NCBI RefSeq assembly: GCF_002865645.1
Contig: NW_020194667.1
Location: 682,001-746,000 of the forward strand
Source: Hyaloscypha bicolor E
Taxonomy: Eukaryota; Ascomycota; Leotiomycetes; Helotiales; Hyaloscyphaceae
Length of the DNA stretch: 64,000 nt
Direction: 5' to 3'
Part shown: one piece after another, positions 22,501 to 34,700 of the stretch
How positions within the stretch are numbered: position 1 is the first letter of the stretch
How the letters are laid out: each line of letters starts with the position of its first letter
Program-made: the position numbers and the translations under genes
Notes under the pieces: model-generated
What the model was told of the DNA's origin: nothing
The model's input: the letters and a program-made list of their open reading frames with translations, nothing else
Databases searched by the model: none

Positions 22501-24000
22501 AAGAACGGTTAGTAAGAGAAGAACAAGAGCGAGTCATACGAGAAGAGCAGGAAAGACTAGCGGAAAACCTTACTAAGTAATGGGAAGACAGGCCCAAGCA
22601 AAAGAAGCCCAATAAGAACTAGCCAGATAAGGGACCTAAGGTACTAAGAAGTCAAAACGGCATATAAAAAGGTCTCCGTATATTAGCTTTAGCCAAAAGA
22701 AGAGAATAGCCACTTACGTAACTTGACTTAAAGAAAGTTACTAATAGTAAGTCTTTAGAAGCTAACTATTATTTTGTACCGCTATTACAGGCATTTAACT
22801 TTTTACTAGAAGCCGCAGGAGATTAAGTTAAAGTTAATAATACTAGCTATCCTCTATAGCCTAGCTCGGATTCTTTAGTAATAAATAACTTAATAGCCTT
22901 AGGCAAGCTACTATAACTTGCTTCTAACTCCAGAGAATAAAACCAAGCTATTAAGAGGCCTATATAAAAGAAGCAGGGAAAACTTATAATAAAAGAAAAG
23001 AAGTAACTAGTAAGGGAAGAATAAGAGAAACCTATAGGAGAAAAGTAAGAGGAACCTATAATTAAGGAAAAGGAAAGGCTTATAAAGAATATTACTAAGT
23101 AATAAGAAAAGAGACTTAGATAAAAAATATTAAAGGAAAAAATATAAGACTAGAGCAGACCTAAGGTAGTAAGAAAGAGGGCCCGAAAAGATATAGATAT
23201 AATAAAAAGAAACTAGCTACTTACTTAGTTTATACTTAAAACTTTTAGAAATATCGAGTCTCAAGAACTTATATAAGAAAATTCATTACCCTAGATTACT
23301 ATAGAAAATAAATATTAAACTATAGCAGACTAAGAAGTTATCCGAAATCCTACCTATAGTATATAGCCTAATACGGATTTTTTAGTAACTAATAATAGTA
23401 ACTTAATATTTATTTCAGGTAAAATACCAGATTATATTACTAATTCTATAGAATAAATTTAGGCTATTAAGCTATAAGTAAGGGCTTGAGTTCTCTTTTA
23501 CTTATAGCTAAGCTTATATAGCTATAGACTATAAGATTATTAAGTAACTAGAAACTAGATCTTCTAAGGATTTATATAAAATATAAGATCCGTAATTATA
23601 GTATTTAGAAGATTTCATATATTTTTCTAGTTAATTCTTCCGACTTATTAGAGGCCAGGCAAGTAATAATAAAGTATATAAGAAAACGAATTCATATATT
23701 TAATATAAACTTCTGAATACTAATATTCTAAATATATTTTGAAAATATTATTATAAATAATATAAATATAATACTTTTAATTCTAGAATAGGATATTAAT
23801 ATAAATAATCTTTTAACTTCTATATCTAAGAAGCGCCCTAATTTATAAATGAATTTAGAAGCGGACTTTTCTATTCCAGAGTCTAATCTAGAGAATAGTT
23901 TAGGAAGTAAAGAGACTATTTATAAGAGAGTTACTAGATATAATTTAAGGTGAGTTCTAACTTAAATAAAGATAGTTTAAATTATCTAATCTAGTTATAT
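19500..24000 (+). pseudogene. RIP-inactivated DUF3723 protein with long coiled-coil tail
   Basis: DUF3723 is a large fungal protein family of unknown activity that recurs as Starship cargo. Diagnostic stretches, read through TAG/TAA, are FYGKGNYY then LDFQNYIPAII near 19,630-19,690; LEATIEASRTSTKRLLE then LELDFPPGY at 19,700-19,800; and a region near 19,980-20,190 with NSEIYNKIRKY and ENLEKIF. Near the end come KAAFKDYIKQIVNLFSKA (21,050-21,110) and ILSFFIYRSIYFAFFGK (21,260-21,308). A tail of Glu/Gln/Arg/Leu repeats follows to about 22,600, then a Lys/Arg-rich C-terminus that may run to 24,000. The body is full of RIP stops; the repeat tail is almost untouched. Both limits are approximate. 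Confidence 0.82.
21400..22580 (+). repeat. 24-bp coding tandem repeat encoding a coiled coil
   Basis: The + strand encodes many copies of the octapeptide REEQERLA with small variants. One duplicated block with QEQAAREEQDKLA occurs near 22,090-22,130 and again near 22,285-22,325. The frame is fully open from 21,816 to 22,472. It would form a long charged helix. It keeps CpA and TpG dinucleotides, unlike the DUF3723 body on its left and the sequence on its right. Confidence 0.9.
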
Positions 24001-24025
24001 AATAGTATTCTCTACTAATATCTTT

Positions 24026-24590
24026 AATATTAGAAAAGTTAAAATCTTTATTACTTTCTATTTATTATAATTTTTCAAGATTATGCCATATATTAATAAA
24101 AGTAAAGTAACTATTTACTTATAGTAAGGATAAATAAGTATATTCCTTAATAGTTCTAAAGTTAGCCTTAACTAGAAAAGTAGTCTAATACTAATACTAA
24201 GTTTACTCTATTTATAAGGAAAAAGGTACTAAAATTAAAGTACTAGAAATATACTTATTTATTCCTATTACTAAGTACTATAGTAGCTATAAGTATATCT
24301 TATTAGTTATACTATAATCTCACCTAAGATATAGGTATAGAAATAAGGAATAAAGACTAGGGGCAGAGATATAAGGCAGAAAATTTCTTATCTAAACTTA
24401 GGTATCCTATCTAGCTTTCTTACTAAATTCTAATTATATTCGGGATTAATAAGAGAACTATATTAGGCCCCCTAATTATCTAATAGAAATAGAGTTCAAG
24501 TAACTTCCTTGCCTCTTTCTAATTATAGCCTTTAGAATTAATAGAAATAATAGGAAGCAGAATTAGCCCGTAATTATCTAATAAATTATT
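24026..24590. repeat. Dispersed repeat, copy B (pairs with 6,370-6,900)
   Basis: This is the RIP-mutated counterpart of copy A, in the same orientation. Differences in the GC-rich right half are mostly C-to-T and G-to-A. Copies A and B bracket about 17 kb that includes the RIP-free island and DUF3723. Confidence 0.6.
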
Positions 24591-26560
24591 TATTCAAGAT
24601 ATTATTTAAGCCTTATACTAATTATTTACTAATATTTGAAATAAAAGAAATCTCTTAAATATAAATAAGAATTTATAGAGGTACTATAAGGTATGCAAGT
24701 AATAAGAAAGCTTCTATATATGAATTTTCCTAAAAGAAAATAATAGGAGATAAATAGAAGAAATATTAATTTTTTCTTATAATATATATTATAGCTTATA
24801 TTATATATATTAATATCTTTAAATAAAAATAATATACTCTCTAGCTAGCCAGGAAACTAATATAAAATAAACTTGAAAACCTGAAAAGTAATAAATAGTC
24901 TAGAAAATATATTAAAAAATTAATAATAGCTATTTAGCTTATTCTATAAGCTTATTTACTATAATCTCTAGCTTTCTAAGCCCCGTATCTTTAGTATTAT
25001 TTCCCCTTCAAATTAGTTCTATTTACTAGATCTATAAGGTAATCTTTCTTTTTTTTAGTTATAGCCTATCTAACCTAGCTTTATTATTAATATAGTAATT
25101 ATAACGAATTTAAGTACTTATTTATCTGCCTTCTATACTTAATAGTAATTTGGACTATATAGGAAGTCTAGAGAATAAGATCTTAGTAATAAAATATATT
25201 ATTATTAAAATATATATATCTTAATTAGAAATCGGACTTTATAATATACTTTAGGGATATTAGTATAGAGGAGATATATTATTAGATTTAATATATAGGC
25301 TATTTATAGAAATCGAGCTTAATAAGTTACTAGCTATCTTATATAATACTATATTAATAGTAAGTAGTAAAGAAGATAAAGGAAATAACTTATATAGAAA
25401 TAATAAAGAATTTATCTCGGGTTTCTTTTATAAAGGCTAAGCTATAATAGGGTAGTTTATTAGTCTTGTAATAACTAAGCTAAGTTATTCTATAATATCC
25501 CAAAATATATTTGCCTAAAAATATTTAGTATTATATATATAAAGTAGTTATATATCCGTAATTAGCTTAGTAAAATACCTATAATACTACTTCTTTCTAT
25601 AAGAGAAATAAGTAATCGGATTACCTTTCTTACCAGGCATTTTATAAAACCCATATACTACTAGCTATTTAGGAGACTAATATTAGTAAGGCTAGTATCT
25701 AAAGAAGTCTAACCTAGACAAAATTATAGAAAAGGTAACTAATATTTTAATAGTCTTTAATATATTAATTATTAATATATAGATATAGAAATAAGATAAC
25801 CTAGTATTAAATAACTTTAGTAAAGAAGTTAATACTATAATAAGACTTAGTAAGAGTAATAGTGACTTCTATAGTAAATAGGTGCCATTTTTAGTATATA
25901 GAGCCCATTTGAGCCCCTCTAGTAAATAAAAGGTTTATATAGTTAAGTAATAAAGTTCTATATTAGTAAGAATAAACTAGTATTATAAAGGGGCTAATCT
26001 CGCGAAGTCTATTCTTAAAATAAAGAAATTAAAATACGGCCCCCTATTATCTTAGTTTAGAGACCGACTCGGGCTCCTTATTATATAATTAAACTATAGG
26101 CTCAAGATTTGGGGAATTATAGTATAAATATAGCTCCCAGATTTATATATACTACTTGGTTTATATATACTATATTATATAATTATACTCATTTACTAGT
26201 ATTAGAGCCACGTTAGTTTATATCTAAAATTAGGTTAAAATATATAGGCCGGATTTCGTTTAGGAACAGGCTTATAAACGGAAGGGGGTTTTTCTAGTAA
26301 TATATGAAATATTCTAGAAAGATTATTATAGCCTGAGGAATATATAGCAATTTTATAGCCTCTAAAGTTTTTATTTATTTAAAGGTATAGAAGTATATAC
26401 TTGTATTAATATAAAGTATATTATATATACTATAGACATCTAAAGAGAAATAATGAGAAACTAAAGCACTTATATATATAACTCAAATCCTAACCCCGGA
26501 TTCTTAAAAATACTTTATATCCTATAGCCTCGGCTAGAAATAACTATTTATAGCTTCCTT
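24591..26560. other. RIP-mutated DNA without a recognised gene
   Basis: AT-rich and TpA-rich. I see no peptide stretch on either strand that I can assign. The right part may hold the 3' end of the minus-strand AAA ATPase. Confidence 0.45.
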
Positions 26561-28780
26561 TGGCCCCGCGCCCTTAAAATCGCATTCGAAATTCTTATAT
26601 ACGCTAATAGCTACCTTAAGATAAGATATAGTAACCTGGTATCTCTCTTAAATAGCTAGAGTATAAGCTATTAATACTAGGTTTTTAATCTAAAATAATA
26701 CTATTAATTAGTTTATTTCTCGAATATATAAAGAATAGACCTATCTCGCAACTATTATACTTGTTTCATACCCAATTATTAAAGGCGTCCCGGCTATAAA
26801 TTAGTTCTTCCTGAGGTATAGCTATCTTTCCTAGAAAGTATTACCAGATATTAGTTTACTACTCTAGATTTAACTTATTATACTTTAGTTTAAAGTAAAT
26901 CCTACTAGTAATAGCATTATTAATCTGCCCTACCCGGTTAGTAGTAAGGAATATTATCCCTTAGTAGTATTCCAGGGTCCGCAGAAATATACAGACAAGG
27001 GTATTTTAATAGATATCTTAGGCTAAGCGCTACTCGAGAAGTATATCCGCCTTATCTAGTAAAAGAACTGCCTTTTATTAAATAGCATACTTAAAGATAT
27101 AAGGCAGTCGCTATTTAACGGCCTCTGCTATTATACTAAGCTCACTAGCAGAGACTTATATGAGTGGCTTCTAAAAATATTCGGCGAGTAACTCAGCTAT
27201 TAAAGTCTTCCCCATACCTAGTAGCCCGCTAATATAACATATTAGTAGAAGTACGCGCAAACGGAGACTAGATATCTTATTATAAGAGTATATTAAACCC
27301 TTGCCTTTTTCCTTTTATAATATTATTAAAGGTATTAGTTAATGCCCTCTTAATATAGGCCTCGAAAAGAGCTCGTATAGCCTTCTTCTTCTTTACGGGA
27401 ATATAAAGATTATCTAACGCAGCTTATTACTAGTTAATCTCTTTAATATTAGTAATAGCTAACTCTACTATATTAATATATTAGTTAAGGGAAGGTTACT
27501 ACTATAGCAGAAAAGAATTAAATACTTACCTTATTTACTATTACCTAAGCTAAACCCAGAAATAGTTAGACTATAAATAAGTAAGTTATCTCCCTTTACT
27601 TCTAATAGATCCATTTTATTACCCTTAGCCGGGAATAGCCCCTCTTTATTAATTTCGTTAAGATTAATAAAGGTCTAGCTAGATAGTAATAATAGTGGGC
27701 CTCTATTAGATTCCTTAATATTTGATCTAGTATAGTTCGGGTTCTCTTCTCGAAAATAAGTCACGTTAATTACAACTTAGCTTTTAATAAAAATTTCAAC
27801 TACTTATTCTTTCTTAATATAAAATGCCTTGCCTTTATACTTATAGAAGTAAATATTTATTATAGACAGAAATTTCCGACTATATTCGAAGAGCTTAGCC
27901 CTTATATGCTTTTTACCTGAGTAGTATTAGAGGGGAAATATCTCTAGAATAATAATCTATTTTACCCCACGGAATTTCTTAATAGTATACTTACTTAAGG
28001 TCTTCCCAAATATCTTCCCGTTAAAATTCAGATAGCGAGCCTTAATATAAAAGTATTTCACCCTATTCTTTATTTTTTTCTCTTCCCTAAATTCGTACCT
28101 AATATATCTTAGCTAGCTAGTACCGAAACATTTAGTATATGCCAGAGTATTTGGCTTAAAAAGCATTTATAAAAGATTATATGTAATTTAATACTTCTCG
28201 AGAAGTGAACTAAGGCACTCGATTATTAAAATATAAGCTATCCTAATAAAATCAAGTAGTAAATTCAGATACTCTAGTATTAAAGGATTAAGGACTATAC
28301 TAGAGCTTTAGTAATACTTCTCTAGATTAGACAGGTAATAGTAAAGTAGGCTTTGCTTTACCTAGTACTTAGTTAGTAGATACTCTAGTATTTAAGTACT
28401 TGCGAGGCTCTAGACTTACTAAAGGCTTCTTTTTATAGAGACAGATCCCCTGAATATCTTATAGAACTTTCTAGAGAATATCCCGCAAGCCCGGAGATTT
28501 AATATCTATATATCGGATCTAATTCTTAGTCTCTTTATCTAGGCTACTATTAGTAGTAAAGGTTAGAATAAAGGCCAGAATATCTACTAATATATATACG
28601 AACTATAAAGATATAGTAATTAAGTTTATTTACTTTATTAGGTAATATTAATAATTTCACGACTTTATACTTATACTTCTTTTTATTCTAGCTATATAAT
28701 ATTAGCTCTGGAAAAGGTCGGGCTATACTCTAGTATATATATATACTTTATTAACCTTCTTAAACTCTAGTATTAAAGCT
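26560..28780 (-). pseudogene. RIP-inactivated AAA ATPase of the fungal DUF7025 type
   Basis: Read right to left, the N-terminal region shows the conserved elements of this fungal family: YIDIKSPGLRDIL near 28,500, then LFKPNTLAYTKCFGT near 28,120-28,180, KYFYIKARYLNFNGK, an EEFRG-like block, IFPLEYHSGKK-type residues, RKFLS, YKGKAFY, NVTYFREENPNYTR and a NLLIYSPTVSGF-type motif near 27,570. The AAA module follows with a Walker A GLLGMGKT (about 27,197-27,222) and a Walker B KAVLLLDKAD (about 27,040-27,070). These proteins are presumed ATP-driven remodellers of unknown substrate and occur widely in accessory regions. RIP stops at Trp and Gln codons make it non-functional. It lies downstream of the BCS1-like gene on the same strand. 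Ends are approximate. Confidence 0.72.
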
Positions 28781-29249
28781 CGCGCTTTTGGTTTCTCGGA
28801 TTTGTTTTTATAGCTAGTACTAGATGGCTTTACGGGAAAGGAAGGCTCTTACTTAGTATTAGTTAACTTAAGTACTTTCACGAATTACTAAGCAAAGTTT
28901 ATAGTAACTTATAAGAATAACTTTATATAATTAGGGCAAGGATATAAGATAGATAGTGAGTTCCCAAGTAGGGTTTCGGAATAAGAGAAGTAAAAGGATA
29001 GAGTAAGAGCTATCTTTATTATAGCTATTATATTTACTATTTCTATAGTCTAGTTATTACTCTATATAATAATAGGTAACGGGCTTAGGCTATCTAGTAG
29101 GGATGCGAGTAGAAATAATATGGGACTATAGTAAACTATCTCTATTAAAGCCATTATTAATATAGATAAATAGTAACTATAGGCATATTAGTAGAGTTTT
29201 ATTTATAATTAATTAGAAATATATACTTCTGTCTTAGATTCTGGCTTAG

Positions 29250-29794
29250 AGGCTCGAGCTATTTCGGGCAAAGCATTTTCTGGTTTAATATCTTTGGATA
29301 CTATAAGTAACTCCGACTTTGCTTTAATAAGCTTTAAGGCAAGTTGCTCTATATTATTAATTACTTCCTCTAGTAATTACTTGTATTCCAAAAGAAATAA
29401 TAAAATTCTAGCTAGGCTAAATTTTAGCTCCGGAACCTTAGTAATAAACTCTTTTACTAATTACTTAATTCTCTCGACCTCTTCTTACTAACTCCTTATA
29501 GCTTCGGGAGCTTTTCCATTTTCTCCTACTAGTACTTCCGATCAAGTGGCCTCTAGGGGAGCGATATCGCCTGCTACGGGCTTAAAGACAAGATAGAAGA
29601 GATTAGATATTATTATTTTATTAGTAAGCCCAAGCTTGACTTTCTTATTTATGCGGCCAGGTTATATAAGTGCTTTATTAAGGCGTGAGATATAATTAGT
29701 AATTATAATTAGAACCCGGCCTTCTTTTAATACTATACTATTAATAATATTTAAGAGAGTAAATAAAGATATCTTTTCGCTAGTAGATTTATTC
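29250..29794 (-). pseudogene. BCS1-like AAA ATPase, 3' part (split by Ty3/gypsy element)
   Basis: On the minus strand 29,620-29,790 reads LFTLLNIINSIV, EGRVLITITN, then ALI-PGRIN-KVKLGL. These are the post-Walker-B segments of BCS1-type ATPases: sensor 1 and the arginine-finger region. Near 29,400-29,460 the BCS1 C-terminal helix VPELKFS-ARILLFLLEYK is recognisable. The 5' part lies at 37,629-38,300. Joining across one copy of the TATTC duplication gives an uninterrupted frame apart from a RIP stop (...FS-GNKSTSEKISLFTLL...). Confidence 0.75.
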
Positions 29795-30092
29795 TGTAAG
29801 GTATTTGTTAGTAGGTAATAAGACAATAGAATGAATTAGTATATTATGAAACCACAGTATCAAATTCAGTACAGAACTAATCTCTATCCCTCCTGTGAGG
29901 TTCAGGGAAGCCCCCTCTAAATAGGAGGCCCCGATAACATATATATAATTAGTAATTTGTAAGCCTAATGCTTATAATATAAACAGTGGTTAGTTATAAA
30001 GTCGAAGGGCCTCCGATCTCTCTGATTAATACCCGCGATATCCGAGGTTTATTATATGCCCTTAAGTTACATATGACCCTATATATATTATA
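29795..30092 (-). repeat. 3' LTR of the minus-strand Ty3/gypsy element
   Basis: 298 bp, RIP-mutated (for example TGTGAGG has become TGTAAGG and CACATCACA has become TATATTATA). Compared with the unmutated solo LTR at 10,087 nearly all changes are C-to-T or G-to-A. Confidence 0.92.
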
Positions 30093-30594
30093 ACTATATC
30101 CTCCTCCTAGGATCTTGTCCCCAAGATTTATTAATCTATCCTGGTAAATATTTAATTAATTATTCATTTAATCGAGGTAAACTTCTAGTATCTTGGGAGG
30201 TGGTTTTGCTAATGCGATCTGGATAATAGACATAAAAATTATCTAATTAGATTAGAGCTAAGTAAGTAAGAAGGAAGGGTAATTACATCCCAGATATAGG
30301 GGCTAGCTAGTAATTATAATTTCATTTGGGATCTGAGCGTTCTAATTAGCTTGATCCAAAGTACCAAGGCGCTACCCTATAAAATTAATGCTATTTATCA
30401 GATCTTATATCAGAATAATCTAAATAGCTATATAGAAAGAATTTAATAAATATTTATATAAGAAACCTATACGAATATTTCTAAGGTTCTAGAGATTATT
30501 TACAGGCTTCTGGGAATATATATTAATCAGTTATACTAGTTTCCGATTAGAACTAGCGCGAAAACTAGTAGTTAATCCAGGTGGTTCTCTACCT

Positions 30595-31560
30595 CTATAA
30601 AAGGATCTCTTTGCATTACTATATACTCTCTTCCTTTCTAATAACTATATATATAACTTCTTCTATTATTGCCTTCTAGCCTCTTCTTCTACCCTTCTCT
30701 AAGTCTTCTTTAATTATTTTTAATTAATTCCATAATATCTTCTTCTGGCTTCGTTATCTGCTAATATAATAATAAGCATAAAGGTAACCTTATAGCCTTT
30801 TTTCCTATTACTGGCAGATACTTGAAATATTTCAAGTATTTACTTATTAATCCCTTTACCTTATATGCTATAGTACCTGGCAAGAAGAATTATGACCGTT
30901 ATAATAAGGGTTCTGAGTCTTATATATTAGTAAGTTCTTTAGCTTTAATATCTATTAAAGCTAACGCAATTTCAGATTCCTTACTACTTATTAAAGGCTT
31001 GCCGGTTCTGGGAAGATACTATTATAACCTTTAAGAAATTTCTTAAAGTATATTCTAAATAGTATTATACTAATAAGGATAATACTATTAATTGGGTTTT
31101 CGAAGACTAGAAGAATACTAATAAGCTTCGGAATTCTTCTTCCTATCTTAATAAGGTAGAGAATAATATTATTTGGGTTAGTATTCTAAAGGTAAGTTCT
31201 TTCTAATATATTTAGGTACTTACTAATTCCTTAAAGAAATACTATAAAGTCTACTTTTAAGGTATTAATTTTATTACTATAATTACTGCCGAGATTACTA
31301 AGCAGTCTACTACTAGTACTTCAAGTACTAATAATATAATACTTATAGCTATTCGGAATCTGACTTTAGAAGTTCGGGCCTTCTATAAGATATATATAGC
31401 AGTTATAAGTTCTTTACTTACTTCTCTTAATATTCTTAATACTAATATTATTATAGTATAACTATATCCCGTTAAGAGATAAGCGGATTCCGGAAAGTAT
31501 TAGCCAATTTTTTATTAAGTCCTAAATAGGGCCAGCATTTAGTATTCTTACTTTAGGAAT
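30595..31560 (+). pseudogene. Possible antisense gene in the 3' region of the Ty3/gypsy element
   Basis: Between the left LTR and the end of pol, the + strand has a promoter-like TATA box (CTATAAAAGG, 30,595-30,604), then a pyrimidine-rich leader. A frame rich in codons follows from about 30,740. It is open without RIP stops at 30,822-31,034, then continues in another frame to about 31,560 with Ser/Thr/Asn-rich sequence (AEITKQSTTSTSSTNN). This is opposite to gag-pol. I recognise no domain. It could be chance, or an extra antisense ORF carried by this retroelement family. Confidence 0.3.
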
Positions 31561-31749
31561 TAAAAATTTATAGAAATTAGAGTTTATTTATTTGAGATAC
31601 TTATAGCTAGTTTACCTATAATAAATCTTTCTTAATTCTGAATCTTTTTCTAATAATTTGAATATAATTCTTATAAGCCTTAATAAAACCCTGGAAAATC
31701 TTTATAGATAAAAAAACCCTAGGGAAAGAGTATTTCTATTATTATTCCG

Positions 31750-34700
31750 GGCCTTTTCTTGGCCATCTAGATCCTCTTTTTCTTTTAAGTAGCCTTTTTC
31801 TTAGTAGTTCAGAATTCTTTTTAATCTTAAAAGATTATTAAAAGGTAATTTTGGATTCTAAGCTATAGTTTTAATTATATAATTTTAGAAGTTCCTTGAA
31901 ATTTTCAAGATTAGGGAAAGCAGATAATTAGGTATTATAATCTTTAGGCCAGGCTTTTCATTTAATTAAATACTATTACTTCTTGCTTTTACTATCTTAT
32001 TAGTAATTAATAATAGCCTCTACTTTCTATTCTTATTCTTTATTATTATCTACTAATTCCGGAAGTTTTCCGAAAGAATATAGGTATAGCTTCTAACCCT
32101 TTTTTGCTATATACTTTTTAAAAAAAGAAATATAAAAAGTTAAATATAAATAATTATATATATTTAGTAGTTCTAACTTATATACCAAATTACTAATATA
32201 TTTAAGAATCCTAAATAGATCTATAAATTTTGGCTTAAGCTTTTTTGCCTTAAGTTTAATATTTCTTATTAATAGTATTATTTAGGCTTCTTTAAAATAA
32301 TATTTAGCTAACCAATATTTATTATAATAGGTTTTCCGGTTATTTTATATATAATACTATAAATTCTTGAGCTTTTTCCGCTTTACTTTAAAGGTTTTCA
32401 GCCTTCTATATATAGCTAGTATCTTTCCTATAATTCTATCTTTAGGATTCTATAGAAATTAAGGATAGTATTTATAATATATATAGAAAGATATATCCTA
32501 TAAAATCTGATATTTTGAGTTATTATATATAAATTCCGTAAAAGATAACTTCTTAAACTAGTTATTCTTTTAGATATTATAATAATATCTCAGGTAATAT
32601 TTCAGGGCTTGGTTTTGCCTTTTTATCTAACTATCCGTCTGGAAATAGTAAGCTATACTCAAATACTATTTATATATTAAATAGAAGCAGAAAGTAAACT
32701 AGAACTAGCTAGTAAATACTATTTCTTAATCGGAAATAATTTTATTAGGGGAGCTAAAAATTAAGAAAATATATTTCTATATAATTTTAGTAAGCTCCGG
32801 AAAGTTAATAGTTTTATAGTATATAATATATCTCGCTATTTTAGAGTATTAGTTAATAACTATAAGAATTATATTAAAATCGGAACCTTCTACCGGGTTC
32901 TTATATAGCGGCAGACCTATAATAAAATCTATAGAGATCTTACTTTAGGGTCTCTCAGGCTATAGTAAACTGCTAAGCAAACTATATAGCAAATGCCTCT
33001 TTATCTTAACTTTCTAGTAGATATTATATTCTTAATAATAATTACGAATATCTCCTTCTATATTCTCCTAATACTAAGATCTTCTAAGGAACTTAAGAGT
33101 TTTCTTTACTCTATAGTATCCGGCTATTAGGTTATTATAATAAAGCTTTATAACTTCTTAATATAAAGCGGAATTATTAGATATAATAATTCTGAAATAG
33201 TACTTAAATAGGCCCGAATTATTTTTCCAGATTTCTTTTCCCTTAATGTTTTTCTTACTAAGCCTCTATTTTATAATATTCTAATATTAAGAATTATTTC
33301 TCTAAGCTATCTAAATAATGTCTAGAAGGGATTTAGATAAAGGGGCCAGTACTATAGCTCTTTTAGTAGCTATATATATCTATATATAGGGAATTAGATA
33401 TTTGTAATTATCTAATTTAAAAACTCGAGAGACCGAGAAGTCTTTAGTTCTATTAAGTAATATAGTTATAGATACCTCTATTACCTTAGCTATAATAGCA
33501 GAGCCTTTAAAGCATCTCCCTATATTTTGCTTCTTAACTAATTCTATAGTTAAGGGATCTATAAGATAATCTATCTACTTGTCTTATAGTAAATATTTCT
33601 CCTTAGCTATTATGAATATAGTAAGTATTAAATAATACTTATTTCAAAGAGGGGACTTTTTAGATATCTATAAGAACTTCTGAATTATAATTATAAAAGC
33701 TTCCTTTAATTTATTCTAAAAAGTCAGAAGCCAAGTTATATTAATAGGACCTTCTTTATAATTAGGTCTTCTACTAGGTCTGTCTGCTAGATTTGAGGCG
33801 CCTCTATAGTAAATAATATTAAAATTATATATTATAAGGTATATTACTTAATATATTTAATAGCTTTCTAGATACTTTATTTCTATAAAGTATTAGAGAT
33901 TATTATAGTCTATAATAACCTTAATTATAAATCTGGACCCTTTAAGGTAATAGCGCTAATACTTAAAGGCTTTAATAATTATAAGCAGCTCTCTATTATA
34001 GATATTATAGTTATATTTGGCTCCGGAGAGTTTCCGGAACCAGAATACTACTAGATACTAGTGTTTTTTCGGGCTATTACTAGAATTAACTTATTATAAA
34101 ATAGTACTAGTAATTGCGAATTTCGATATATTGGTTTTAATACGAATTTTCTTGGAAGGATCGAAATAAACCAGAATAGGCATTATAGTAAAAGCTTTTT
34201 TTAAAGTCTTAAAGCTTTTAGCCACTTTATCTATTTATATAAAGGAACCGGATTTCCAGCCCTTTTCTATTTCTTTTAAGAGATCTATTAAGCCTATAGT
34301 TATCTGAGAGTAATAGTAAATAAATCTGTAATAGAAATTAGTAAATTCAAGAAATATTTAGATATTATAGAATAATTCTGGTTCTGGCTATTTAATAATA
34401 CTATAGACCCGTTCAGGATTCATATAAATATCTTTTATTCTAATAAGGAAGCCCAAAAATTCGACTTCCTTAATATTAAACTTATATTTACTAAGTTTAT
34501 AAAATAGGTTATTTTTATATAGTTTAGTAAGTATCTAGTAAATATAATTATAGTATTTACCTTTATTTCAGGAATAAATAAAGATATTATCCAAATAAAT
34601 AACTATAAAATAATTCAGAAGCCCTATAAATATAGTATTAATATATACTTGAAATATAGCTAGTATATTAGCTAGCCTAAAAGGTATTATAAGATATTTA

